This document shows, one piece after another, positions 7,266 to 15,921 of a stretch of 41,461 bases of DNA. Numbering within the stretch: position 1 is the stretch's first letter; each line of letters begins with the position of its first letter. The stretch lies in contig JAFZVQ010000025.1 of assembly GCA_017617715.1 (NCBI GenBank), positions 1 through 41,461 on the forward strand, written 5' to 3'. The translations under genes were made by a program, and so were the position numbers. The notes under the pieces were generated by a model that ran no database searches, was not told where the DNA came from, and was given only the letters and a program-made list of their open reading frames with translations. Origin of the DNA: Bacteroidales bacterium. GTDB taxonomy: Bacteria > Bacteroidota > Bacteroidia > Bacteroidales > UBA932.

Positions 7266-9719
7266 ATGAATAAGTTGACCTTTGCAATATGCTTGCTTCT
7301 GGCCGGGTGTGCCGGGAGCGGAGGCTACGTGTGCGCCCCGCAGCGCCAGGAGTCGCTGAAGCCGTTCGGCAGCGGCTGGGAGTTTTCCCTGGACGGCGCG
7401 CCTTCCCGCACTGTCGATATCCCCCACGACTGGGGCGTGGAGGGCCCGTTCGAGCAGGAGTATCCCGGCGAGACGGGAAAGCTCCGCTGGTGGGGTAAGG
7501 CGCAGTACCGCAAAACTTTGACTCTCGCCGGGGAGCTTGACGGCAGGCGCATATGCCTTGAAATCGACGGCGCGATGTCGGGCTCGGAGGTCTATGCCAA
7601 CGGCGTGCTGTGCGGCGGCTGGCCATACGGATACGCCTCATACGAGGTGGACATCACCCGGGCGCTCCGGCCGGGCGACAATGAAATTTGTATCACCCTG
7701 GACAACCTTCCTGAGAGCTCCCGCTGGTATCCGGGGGGCGGCATCTACAGGAATATCTGGCTGGCCGAAAAGCCTGCTGCGGGCGTGGCGCACTGGGGCA
7801 CTTTCGTGACCACAAGCATATCCGGTACCGATGCGGAGGCCCTTTTGCGCATTCGTATGCGCAATTCAGGGGAGCCTGTGCCTGCCACGGTGGAGACGGT
7901 CCTTTGCGACCGGGAGCGCCGCCCGCTCGGCAAGCCGGTGCGCACGCAGATGGAGGCGCTTGAGGACGGCTTTGAGATAGTGCAGGCGTTGCCCGTGAAG
8001 GATGTACGGCTCTGGTCGCCGGAGAGTCCGGCACTATACTGCGCCCTCACCACCGTCTCAAGCCCTGCCGGGCAGGAAGTGTACACGACCTGGTTTGGCA
8101 TACGCGATGCCTCCTTCCGCCCGGACGGCTTTTATCTCAACGGGGAGAAGACCTTCCTCAAGGGCGTCTGCCTCCACCACGACGCCGGGGCCCTCGGCGC
8201 CGCCTGGCATGAGGATGCCTGGGTGCGCAGGCTGCTGAAACTCAAGGAGATGGGCTGCAACGCAATACGTATGAGCCACAATCCGCCCGCCCCCGAACTG
8301 CTCGACCTTTGCGACAGCATGGGCTTCATGGTCATTGACGAACTCACCGATACATGGACAGAGCCCAAGAAGCCGAACGGTTATGCGACGCTCTTCGACG
8401 AATGGTCCGAAAAGGACCTCGTGGCAATGATACGCCGCGACCGCAACCATCCTTCGGTGGTCATGTGGAGCATAGGCAATGAAGTGGGGGAGCAGGGCCT
8501 GCCTGATAAGTGGGACGTGGCCCGGCGCCTGACGGAAATATGCCATCGGGAAGACCCCACGCGTCCCACTACGGCCGGCAACGACAATCTCTGGGCGGCC
8601 TCGCAGCCGTGGGCTTCTACTATCGACGTGTATGGCTTCAACTATAAGCCCCACGCCTACGAGGCCTTCCGCGACGCACATCCCGGGCAGCCTTTCTACG
8701 GCTCCGAGACGGCCTCCTGCATAAGCACGAGGGGCTATTATCTCTTCCCCGTGGTGGATGAGAAAGACAAGGGCTGGCTGGACGGCGCACCCTACCAGGT
8801 GAGTTCCTACGACCTCTATGCGCCAGCCTGGGCTTCCAAGCCCGATTATGAGTGGCAGTTTGAAGACAAGGTGCCGGAATGCGCAGGGGAGTTCGTCTGG
8901 ACGGGCTACGACTATCTGGGTGAGCCCACTCCCTACAACCTCGACCCTTCAGTGCTGACCAATTTCCACACCGAAGAGGAGAAACAGGCCGCCATAGCCC
9001 AGTTCGCCGCCTGGGGCCAGAAAGTGCTGATGGAGCCCCTGCCTTCGCGCAGCTCCTATTTCGGCATAATGGACCTGGCCGGTTTCCCGAAAGACCGTTT
9101 CTGGCTATATCAGGCGCGCTGGCGCCCGGAGCTCGCCATGGCGCACATAGTGCCGCACTGGACCTGGCCCGGCAGGGAAGGGGAAGTGACGCCTGTCCAT
9201 GTGTATACCACCGGAAGCGTGGGTGAACTTTTCCTGAACGGCAAGTCGCTCGGCGTCAGGGAGAAAGCAGAAGGGGAGTACCGCCTTCGCTGGGACGGTG
9301 CCGTGTATGAGCCGGGCGAGCTCAAGGTTGTGGTGTATCGCGACCGGGCCGATTATGAGGCCGGGAAGCGCCTCTGCACTGAAAGTGTCTGCACTGCAGG
9401 AGAGCCGGCATCGGTAAGGCTGGGCACTGATTACCGGGGCTCCGAACTGATTTTCGTCAAGGCGGAGGTGCTGGACGCCCGTGGGCGGCTGGTGCCGGAC
9501 GCATGCAACACCGTCAGCTTCAGCGTAAGCGGCCCTGCGGAAGTGCTCGCCACCGACGCCGGCGATCCGACCAGCCACGCTTCCTTCCGCAGCCCTTCCG
9601 TGGCCGCATTCCACGGGCTGGCTTCCGCAGTCATACGCAGGACGGGCCGCGGCCGCGTGGTGGTGTCAGCCTCGTCTGACGATTTGCGCGGCTCCGAAGT
9701 GTCATATTCTTCCGAATAA
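7266..9719 (+). CDS. GH2-family glycoside hydrolase lipoprotein (beta-galactosidase-like)
   Basis: 817 residues starting at the ATG at 7266; a TTG 6 nt upstream is less likely. It has a lipoprotein signal with lipobox LAGC (Cys15). The GH2 sugar-binding domain comes first, with 'YPGGGIYRNIWLA', then the Ig-like middle domain and the TIM barrel. The general acid/base is Glu406 in SIGNEVGEQ and the nucleophile is Glu481 in FYGSETAS. After the barrel come a DUF4982-like domain ('VYTTGSVGELFLNGKSLG') and a C-terminal Ig-like domain ('LDARGRLVPDACNTVSFSVSG'), as in Bacteroidota GH2 exo-enzymes. It would remove a terminal beta-linked sugar at the cell surface or in the periplasm. Galactose is the usual substrate, but glucuronide or other activity cannot be excluded. 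There is no SusCD pair next to it. Confidence 0.88.
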   Translation: MNKLTFAICLLLAGCAGSGGYVCAPQRQESLKPFGSGWEFSLDGAPSRTVDIPHDWGVEGPFEQEYPGETGKLRWWGKAQYRKTLTLAGELDGRRICLEIDGAMSGSEVYANGVLCGGWPYGYASYEVDITRALRPGDNEICITLDNLPESSRWYPGGGIYRNIWLAEKPAAGVAHWGTFVTTSISGTDAEALLRIRMRNSGEPVPATVETVLCDRERRPLGKPVRTQMEALEDGFEIVQALPVKDVRLWSPESPALYCALTTVSSPAGQEVYTTWFGIRDASFRPDGFYLNGEKTFLKGVCLHHDAGALGAAWHEDAWVRRLLKLKEMGCNAIRMSHNPPAPELLDLCDSMGFMVIDELTDTWTEPKKPNGYATLFDEWSEKDLVAMIRRDRNHPSVVMWSIGNEVGEQGLPDKWDVARRLTEICHREDPTRPTTAGNDNLWAASQPWASTIDVYGFNYKPHAYEAFRDAHPGQPFYGSETASCISTRGYYLFPVVDEKDKGWLDGAPYQVSSYDLYAPAWASKPDYEWQFEDKVPECAGEFVWTGYDYLGEPTPYNLDPSVLTNFHTEEEKQAAIAQFAAWGQKVLMEPLPSRSSYFGIMDLAGFPKDRFWLYQARWRPELAMAHIVPHWTWPGREGEVTPVHVYTTGSVGELFLNGKSLGVREKAEGEYRLRWDGAVYEPGELKVVVYRDRADYEAGKRLCTESVCTAGEPASVRLGTDYRGSELIFVKAEVLDARGRLVPDACNTVSFSVSGPAEVLATDAGDPTSHASFRSPSVAAFHGLASAVIRRTGRGRVVVSASSDDLRGSEVSYSSE

Positions 9720-9723
9720 TTGT

Positions 9724-9731
9724 TATATTTG
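9724..9731 (+). promoter_or_regulatory. -7 promoter element before the lipoprotein gene
   Basis: TATATTTG matches TAnnTTTG, 6 nt before the ATG at 9738. No clear TTTG lies 19-20 nt upstream, so the -33 element is weak. Confidence 0.45.
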
Positions 9732-9737
9732 TAAGTT

Positions 9738-10967
9738 ATGCCTAAGTGTGTGCCATTCCTGACCTGCATTGCATTGGCGCTGAGCGTGGTTTCCTGCGCC
9801 GGCGGCGGTGCCGACCATTCCCGTGAAATCCCCGAACTGCTGAAAGCCGTGCCTTCCGACGCCCTGTCGGTGGGCGTGTTCGGCAGGCTCGAAAATGGCC
9901 TTGAGCAAATGGTGGATTCGACTTCCGTGCTGCGTTCGCTGGATTTCGGCAAGCTTTCGCGTGCCCGCGCTGTGGTTGCCGTGTGCAACGTCGGCACAGT
10001 GGCTCCGCTGCTTGTAGTGGAGGCAGGCAAGTGCGGCGGCGACACGCTTTCTGCCGTGCCTTCCCTGCTCGCCCAGGCCGACTCGCTGCGCATAAGCGCC
10101 GAATTCGTTGCCCTCGGGGCACATAACGCCTTGGTATTCAGCCCGTCGGCTACTGTGGAGACAGTGGCTGCCCGCCATATAGTGTCTGAGTCGTCCATCC
10201 TCGACGCCTCCCATTTCGCTTCCGCTCTGGAAGTGCTCGGCCCGCAGGATGCCGTCATCTACCGCAACGCCGGAGCCTCAAAGCTGTTCGGTTTCGACCT
10301 TTGCAGCGTGCCGCGCAAGACGCTTAACGCTTTCATCCGCGACGCCTCCGAGTGGACGGTGGTTTCTGACGGCAAGGTGGACTGCGTGCAGCCGGAATCC
10401 GGCCGCTATTTCTGCACTTTCCTGCAGGGCCTGGGCGACGGCCAGTCAAAGCTGGCTTCGGCCTGGCCGTCCCGCGCCGAACTCGTGGTGGACCTTCCGA
10501 TAGCCGACCTTGCCGCCTTCCGTAAGTCCTACGAGGCCTGGAGGGACGCCCGCGTGGAGCTGGAGCAGTATCAGAAACGGATACAGGCTCTCAAGGACAA
10601 GGGCAAGAGCCCTCTCAACTGGGAAAAGGAACTGGGGATCAAGGAGGTGGCTTATGTGGCCGCTCCCGGTTTCCGGGTGAACATGGTCCGCACGTCGAAG
10701 GGCCCGCAGACGGAGGAAGTGGTGTCCAACCCTTACGCCGGTTTCATCCGCGCCCTGTATGGCGACCTTTTCAATCCCGCCGACAGCTGCCTGGTCCGAA
10801 GGGGCGAGTGGCTGCTGAGCGGCGAGCGCGCCGTGCTCGACACCCTCACCCTCGGTGCCGTCAAGCCCGAGAACTGGCCTGGCAGGGCCAGCCTGGTGCT
10901 TGACACGCCCGACTGGCGCATCACAAGTACAAAACAAAGTATCAGAATATGGAATTCCGCTCGGTAA
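9738..10967 (+). CDS. Putative lipoprotein of unknown function
   Basis: 409 residues with a lipoprotein signal (lipobox VVSC, Cys20). After it comes 'IPELLKAVPSDALSVGVFGRLENGLEQMVDST', an opening that loosely recalls DUF3352/DUF4836-type lipoproteins, but I cannot assign a family. A central charged helix lies around residues 255-295 ('RKSYEAWRDARVELEQYQKRIQALKDKGK'). No catalytic motif is visible. The last 19 bases overlap the start of the acyl-CoA synthetase gene, so the two are co-translated; a link to envelope lipid metabolism is possible but unproven. Confidence 0.7.
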   Translation: MPKCVPFLTCIALALSVVSCAGGGADHSREIPELLKAVPSDALSVGVFGRLENGLEQMVDSTSVLRSLDFGKLSRARAVVAVCNVGTVAPLLVVEAGKCGGDTLSAVPSLLAQADSLRISAEFVALGAHNALVFSPSATVETVAARHIVSESSILDASHFASALEVLGPQDAVIYRNAGASKLFGFDLCSVPRKTLNAFIRDASEWTVVSDGKVDCVQPESGRYFCTFLQGLGDGQSKLASAWPSRAELVVDLPIADLAAFRKSYEAWRDARVELEQYQKRIQALKDKGKSPLNWEKELGIKEVAYVAAPGFRVNMVRTSKGPQTEEVVSNPYAGFIRALYGDLFNPADSCLVRRGEWLLSGERAVLDTLTLGAVKPENWPGRASLVLDTPDWRITSTKQSIRIWNSAR

Positions 10968-12601
10968 ACAAGTTGCTTGAGAAAAGCATCAAGGAGAATT
11001 GGGACCGCGCCGCGTTATCCAATTATCAAGGCATTACCCTGAGCTACGGCGATGTGGCCAAGCGCGTCGCATACCTGCATATCTGCTTCAAGGCCTGCGG
11101 CCTGCAGAAGGGCGACAAAGTGGCCCTCTGCGCCCGCAACCAGGTGAACTGGGGCGTGTGCTTCCTCGCCGCCATGACCTACGGAGCCGTGCCGGTGCCG
11201 CTGCTTCATGAGTTCAAGCCCGAGAATATACATTATCTCGTGAACCATTGCGAAGCGAAGGTCTTCTTCGTGGACGACACCATCTGGGAGGGCCTTTCCG
11301 AATCGGAGATGCCCGGAGTGCAGGTGTTCGTGCAGATGTCCACTTTCACGTACCTCTTCGCCCGCAGCGAGGATCTGGTGAAGGTGCGCGTGAACCTTTC
11401 GGCCACCATCAAGGAGAAGTATCCCCAAGGATTCTCCAAGGACGATGTCCTTTATTATGAGGATTCGCCGGAAGAGCTTGCCCTCATCAACTACACTTCA
11501 GGTACTTCCGGCTTCTCGAAGGGCGTGATGCTGCCCTACCGTTCCCTGATGTGCAACATACGCCTCGCGGGGGAGACAGCCGAGCCGCAGATGAACAACG
11601 AGTCGCACATGGTGGCCATGCTCCCTTCCGCGCACATGTACGGAATGATGTTCGAGTTCCTTTTCGAGATGACCATAGGCGCGCACGTCCATTTCCTGAC
11701 GCGCGTTCCCAGCCCCAAGGTGATCATGAAGGCCTTCTCGGAAATCCATCCCGACGTGATTATCGCCGTGCCTCTCATCATCGAGAAAGTCTATAAATCC
11801 CAGATCAAGCCCATAGCCGACAAGAACAAGACCTGGCTCCGTATTCCGTTCGTGGACCAGATAGTCCTCGGGAAGATACGCGAAGGCATGATCAACGCCT
11901 TCGGCGGCAAGTTCGAGGAAGTGATCCTGGGCGGCGCCGCTTTCAACCCTGAAGTGGAGCAGTTCCTGCGCCGTGTCCGTTTCCCCTTCACCGTGGGCTA
12001 CGGCATGACCGAGTGCGGCCCCATCATCACCTATGCCAAGTGGAACAAAGCCAAGTTCGGCTCCTGCGGAATGCCGATCCCGGGCTGCCAGGTGCGTATC
12101 GATTCCCCGAATCCCGAAAAGATTCCCGGCGAGGTGCAGGTGAAGGGCGACAACGTCTTCCTGGGCTACTACAACAACCGCCAGGCCACCAAGGCCGCCT
12201 TCACCAACGACGACTGGTTCAAGACCGGCGACATGGGCGTGATGGACTGCGACGGCTACCTCTACCTGCGCGGCCGCTCCAAGTGCATGATACTCGGTCC
12301 TTCCGGCCAGAACATCTACCCGGAGGAGCTTGAGGCAGTGATCAACAACCTCAATTACGTGGTCGAATCGCTGGTCATCGAAGACAACGGCGCTTTGACC
12401 GCCCTCATCTATCCCGACTACGGCCAGGGCCAGACGGCCGGTCTGGACGCCGAGCAGGTGAAGGCCCGCATCACCGCAATGCTCCCCGACGTGAACAAGC
12501 AGCTGCCCGTGTATGCGCAGATACGCAAGATAGAATTCCTGCCTGAAGACTTTGAGCGCACCCCGAAGCGCAGCATTAAACGTTACCTCTACCAGCGATG
12601 A
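10949..12601 (+). CDS. AMP-forming long-chain acyl-CoA synthetase
   Basis: 550 residues of the ANL adenylating superfamily. The P-loop-like motif is NYTSGTSGFSKGVML, the A5 motif GYGMTECGP, the A7/A8 region 'WFKTGDMGVMDCDGYLYLRGR' and 'NIYPEELE'. The catalytic lysine is in the C-terminal TPKRSIKRYL. It converts a carboxylic acid, ATP and CoA to the acyl-CoA via an acyl-adenylate, typically for fatty-acid salvage or degradation. The chain length specificity cannot be read. The start overlaps the lipoprotein gene, and the stop overlaps the deaminase start (ATGA). Confidence 0.9.
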   Translation: MEFRSVNKLLEKSIKENWDRAALSNYQGITLSYGDVAKRVAYLHICFKACGLQKGDKVALCARNQVNWGVCFLAAMTYGAVPVPLLHEFKPENIHYLVNHCEAKVFFVDDTIWEGLSESEMPGVQVFVQMSTFTYLFARSEDLVKVRVNLSATIKEKYPQGFSKDDVLYYEDSPEELALINYTSGTSGFSKGVMLPYRSLMCNIRLAGETAEPQMNNESHMVAMLPSAHMYGMMFEFLFEMTIGAHVHFLTRVPSPKVIMKAFSEIHPDVIIAVPLIIEKVYKSQIKPIADKNKTWLRIPFVDQIVLGKIREGMINAFGGKFEEVILGGAAFNPEVEQFLRRVRFPFTVGYGMTECGPIITYAKWNKAKFGSCGMPIPGCQVRIDSPNPEKIPGEVQVKGDNVFLGYYNNRQATKAAFTNDDWFKTGDMGVMDCDGYLYLRGRSKCMILGPSGQNIYPEELEAVINNLNYVVESLVIEDNGALTALIYPDYGQGQTAGLDAEQVKARITAMLPDVNKQLPVYAQIRKIEFLPEDFERTPKRSIKRYLYQR

Positions 12602-12999
12602 AGAAATTTGACCAGCGATACCTCGAAATGGCCGAAATCTGGGCCAAGAATTCCTACTGCAAGCGTCGCCAGGTGGGCGCCCTGCTTGTGAAGGACAACA
12701 TGATAATCTCCGATGGCTACAACGGCACCCCTTCCGGATTCGAAAACGTCTGCGAGGAGAACGGCGTCACCAAGCCCTATGTGCTTCATGCCGAAGCCAA
12801 CGCCATCTCCAAGATAGCAAAGTCCGGCAACAGCAGCTCCGGCGCCACCCTTTACGTGACCGCGTCCCCCTGTATCGAATGCTCCAAACTCATCATACAG
12901 TGCGGCATAAAGCGGGTGGTCTATAAAGACGAATACCGCCTCACCGACGGCATCGACCTGCTCCGCAGGGCCGGTATAGAAGTGGAAAAAGTGGACTGA
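12598..12999 (+). CDS. dCMP deaminase family protein
   Basis: 133 residues with the zinc site of cytidine/deoxycytidylate deaminases: HAEANAI (His ligand and catalytic Glu) and SPCIECSKL (two Cys ligands). The length and 'KRRQVGALLVKDNMIISDGYNGTP' opening fit the dCMP deaminase/ComEB family. It deaminates dCMP to dUMP, feeding thymidylate synthesis. It overlaps the acyl-CoA synthetase by 4 bases, and the S41 peptidase starts 2 bases after its stop. Confidence 0.92.
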   Translation: MKKFDQRYLEMAEIWAKNSYCKRRQVGALLVKDNMIISDGYNGTPSGFENVCEENGVTKPYVLHAEANAISKIAKSGNSSSGATLYVTASPCIECSKLIIQCGIKRVVYKDEYRLTDGIDLLRRAGIEVEKVD

Positions 13000-13000
13000 T

Positions 13001-14527
13001 ATGAGGCGTTCTTCATTTTTGATGCTGGTGCTGGGCGTGCTGCTGGGAGCAGCCGTCGTGATGACCGCGAACCGCCTTTCGGAGCACCGCCGCATGCTGA
13101 AGGTGCAGTATTCCGACTGGCGCAAGCTCAATCTCGTGCTGCAGACCGTCGATGAGAACTACGTGGACGAGGTGGACCGGGGCAAGGTCACCGAAGCCGC
13201 CGTGTCCGCTGCCCTGCAGGCCCTCGATCCGCATTCCGTCTATATGCCGCCGCAGCGGCTCGAGGAGAGCGAGGAGGACCTTGCCGGCAACTTCTCCGGC
13301 ATAGGGATACAGTTCAACGTGCCCAACGACACTGCCGTAGTCATCGAAGTGATACCCGGCGGGCCGGCTGAAAAGCTCGGCATGCAGCCCGGCGACCGCC
13401 TGCTTAAGGTGGACACCACCTCCATTGCCGGCGTCTCTTTCCCCCAGGACAGCATGGTGCGCCGCATAAAGGGGCCTTCGGGCTCGAAGGTCACCGTGAC
13501 CGTGAAGCGCGGCTCGGAAGTGATTCCGTTCGACATCACGCGCTCGAAGATACCCACCCATTCAGTCGATGCTGCGTTCATGGTGAACGACACCACCGCT
13601 TTCGTGCGGCTGAGCAAGTTCTCCCGCACCACCGCTGCCGAGTTCATGCAGGCGGCGGAGGATCTTCAGTCCCAGGGCATGAAGCACATGGTCGTCGATC
13701 TGCGGGACAACAGCGGAGGCTTCTTCGACCAGGCGCTTCTGCTCAGCAACTACTTCCTCGCACGGAACAAGCTGATCGTGTACATGGAGGGCCTGCACCG
13801 CAAGCGTGAGGAGTACCATGCCGACGGCAAGGGCTTCCTGCAGGATGTCGGCCTGACGCTGCTCGTGTCCGACGGCAGCGCATCTTCCACCGAAATCTTC
13901 GCCGGCGCCATGCAGGACAACGGCAGGGCGAAGCTGGTGGGGCGCCGCACCTTCGGCAAGGGGCTCGTGCAGGAGCCCGTCAACTTCACCGACGGCTCCG
14001 GAATCCGGCTCACCGTGGCCCGTTTCTACACCCCCTCCGGGCGCTGCATCCAGAAGCCGTATTCCGATGATTATCAGTACGATATCTACAAGCGTTACGA
14101 AAATGGCGAGATGGTGGCGGCCGACAGTATGAATGTCGACAACGGCGGCATAATCCCCGACGTGTTCGTGCCCATCGACACCACCAAGGTGGAGTCGTTC
14201 TATATCAACTGCAACCGCAAAGCTACTCCCATGCGCTTCGCCTCGGCCTACTTCGACACCCACCGCAAGGAACTGCAGGCTATCGACAATTATCAGGTGC
14301 TGGTGCGGTATCTTGGCAACGCCGGCCTCGAGAAAGGCTTTCTGGCATTTGCCAAGAAGCATGACGGCCTGGAGCCCACAGTCTCCGAGTGGCAGGTCGA
14401 GAAGAACTACATGATGACTCAGGTCCAGGCCCTCGTCGGCCGCTACAGCAAGCTCGGCGACAACGCCTTCTACCACCTCTACCTCCAGACCGATGAAGTC
14501 TTCAAAGCCGCAATGGCAAATCTTTGA
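13001..14527 (+). CDS. S41 family C-terminal processing peptidase
   Basis: 508 residues: an N-terminal signal anchor ('LMLVLGVLLGAAVVM'), a helical part with 'VLQTVDENYVDEVD' and 'LDPHSVYMPP', a PDZ domain at about residues 95-180 ('GIGIQFNV', 'GGPAEKLGMQPGDRLLKV'), then the S41 protease domain. The catalytic Ser295 lies in DGSASSTEI and the general base Lys320 in RTFGKGLVQ, with the usual spacing of 25. C-terminal processing peptidases cut exported proteins from their C termini. It is the last gene of the run that includes the acyl-CoA synthetase and the deaminase. Confidence 0.92.
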   Translation: MRRSSFLMLVLGVLLGAAVVMTANRLSEHRRMLKVQYSDWRKLNLVLQTVDENYVDEVDRGKVTEAAVSAALQALDPHSVYMPPQRLEESEEDLAGNFSGIGIQFNVPNDTAVVIEVIPGGPAEKLGMQPGDRLLKVDTTSIAGVSFPQDSMVRRIKGPSGSKVTVTVKRGSEVIPFDITRSKIPTHSVDAAFMVNDTTAFVRLSKFSRTTAAEFMQAAEDLQSQGMKHMVVDLRDNSGGFFDQALLLSNYFLARNKLIVYMEGLHRKREEYHADGKGFLQDVGLTLLVSDGSASSTEIFAGAMQDNGRAKLVGRRTFGKGLVQEPVNFTDGSGIRLTVARFYTPSGRCIQKPYSDDYQYDIYKRYENGEMVAADSMNVDNGGIIPDVFVPIDTTKVESFYINCNRKATPMRFASAYFDTHRKELQAIDNYQVLVRYLGNAGLEKGFLAFAKKHDGLEPTVSEWQVEKNYMMTQVQALVGRYSKLGDNAFYHLYLQTDEVFKAAMANL

Positions 14528-14560
14528 CATTGCCGGAGGAGAGGTTGCTACCGCAAATCT

Positions 14561-14578
14561 GTGGCCGCCCATGGCCAC
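14561..14578. terminator. Possible bidirectional terminator hairpin
   Basis: A perfect inverted repeat GTGGCC-GCCCAT-GGCCAC lies between the convergent S41 peptidase and TonB-like genes. The stem is short and has no T-run on either side, so it is only a weak candidate. Confidence 0.25.
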
Positions 14579-14592
14579 ATGAATGGGAACTG

Positions 14593-15306
14593 CTACTGGG
14601 CGATGAACTGGTAGACGATGTTGCCTTGCTGGCGGGCGGGGGCGGTGGTGGAGGCGGAGAAGCGGCTGAGGCGGGCGGCGCGGATGGCGAAGGAGCGGAG
14701 GCAGCCGTCTGTCGAAGAGCAGCTTTCATCCACCGTCGCGGCGATGACGGTGCCTTTGTTATCCACGCTGATAAGCACCGTGACCTCCCCCGCGCCCATG
14801 CAGCGATAGGCGGGGATGGAGAGTTTGCTGGCTTTGCGGCCTTCCAGGTAATAAGACACGACGGAGGGGCCGCTGTAGGCCTTCTGCTCCTGCTTCTTGT
14901 CTCCGTCTTTGCTGGGAATTGTGGCTGAATAGCCGTCGTCCGGCACTTCGAAACCGCCCTGGAGCTCGCGGGCGAGGCGCTCGGCGTCTTTGTAGAGCTG
15001 CTCGGCGTCGGTGCCGCGGTCGTCCTTGAGGGCGGCGCGGTCCACGGCCACGTTGCGGTAGCCGCCGCTCGCGGCCCCGAGCTCCCGCTGGAGCTTCTCG
15101 CTTATGGCCTGCTGGAATTCAGCCTCTTTCTGGAGCCTGTCCACCTCTGCCTGGAGACGCTCAAGCTCCTCGAGCTTGCTGAAGTCGAGGACGAAGGAAT
15201 TTTCTTTCTGGAGGGAGAAGCCAAGTGTGGTGGCAAGCAGGACTATAAGCACCGCAAGATGGATGATTACGGTGGTGTACAGTCCTGCTTTGTCCTCCTT
15301 TTTCAC
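14593..15306 (-). CDS. TonB-like energy transducer
   Basis: 237 residues from a GTG start at 15306, 2 nt after the udk stop. There is one membrane segment at about residues 9-30 ('LYTTVIIHLAVLIVLLATTLGF'). A long coiled coil follows ('LEELERLQAEVDRLQKEAE'), then a periplasmic linker. The C-terminal domain reads 'GEVTVLISVDNKGTVIAATVD...', 'AARLSRFSAS' and 'QQGNIVYQFI', typical of Bacteroidota TonB C-terminal domains. It lacks a proline-rich spacer. Its probable role is to couple the ExbB/ExbD motor encoded upstream to outer-membrane receptors. It is separated from exbBDD by asnS and udk but reads in the same direction. Confidence 0.75.
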   Translation of the reverse strand: MKKEDKAGLYTTVIIHLAVLIVLLATTLGFSLQKENSFVLDFSKLEELERLQAEVDRLQKEAEFQQAISEKLQRELGAASGGYRNVAVDRAALKDDRGTDAEQLYKDAERLARELQGGFEVPDDGYSATIPSKDGDKKQEQKAYSGPSVVSYYLEGRKASKLSIPAYRCMGAGEVTVLISVDNKGTVIAATVDESCSSTDGCLRSFAIRAARLSRFSASTTAPARQQGNIVYQFIAQ

Positions 15307-15308
15307 TT

Positions 15309-15920
15309 CTATTTAAGGTACTTCTCGACTGTGGCGGTGATGATGTCGATGGCCACCTTGTTGTGTCCGCCCTGAGGGATGATGATGTCGGCGTAGCGCT
15401 TGCTGGGCTCGATGAACTGGAGGTACATCGGCTTCACGGTGCGGCTGTAGCGCTCGATCACCCAGTGGACGTCTTTTCCGCGCTCGGAGATGTCGCGCTC
15501 CATGACACGCATGAGGCGGTCGTCGTCGTCGGCATCCACGAAGATCTTGATGTCCATCTGGTCGCGGAGTTTCTTGCAGGTGAAGATGAGGATGCCTTCG
15601 ATAATGATGACGTCCGCAGGCTCCACAAGCTTGGTCTCAGTCTTCGAGCGGGAGCAGGAGATGAAGGAGTAGACCGGCTGCTGGATGGCTTTCCCGCTCT
15701 TGAGGTCGCGGAGCTGGTTGCAGAGCAGGTCCCATTCGATGGCGTCGGGATGGTCGAAATTGTGGACCCTCTTTTCTTCATCGGTAAGGTCGCTTGAGTC
15801 TTTGTAGTAGGAGTCCTGAGGCACCACTACCACTTTCTTTCCTTCGAGTTTTTCCGTGATGGCCTTCACCACCGTCGTCTTGCCGGAACCCGAACCTCCG
15901 GCTATACCAATAACTAACAT
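15309..15920 (-). CDS. udk: Uridine kinase
   Basis: 203 residues. The ATG at 15920 is chosen because the P-loop GGSGSGKT begins at residue 8 from there; an upstream in-frame start would add an unrelated tail inside asnS. Family motifs are 'VPQDSYYKD', 'FDHPDAIEWDLL', 'IIEGILIF', 'KIFVDADDDDRLMRV' and 'RDISERGKDV'. It phosphorylates uridine and cytidine in pyrimidine salvage. It begins 1 nt after asnS ends, and the TonB-like gene follows directly. Confidence 0.93.
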   Translation of the reverse strand: MLVIGIAGGSGSGKTTVVKAITEKLEGKKVVVVPQDSYYKDSSDLTDEEKRVHNFDHPDAIEWDLLCNQLRDLKSGKAIQQPVYSFISCSRSKTETKLVEPADVIIIEGILIFTCKKLRDQMDIKIFVDADDDDRLMRVMERDISERGKDVHWVIERYSRTVKPMYLQFIEPSKRYADIIIPQGGHNKVAIDIITATVEKYLK

Positions 15921-15921
15921 A

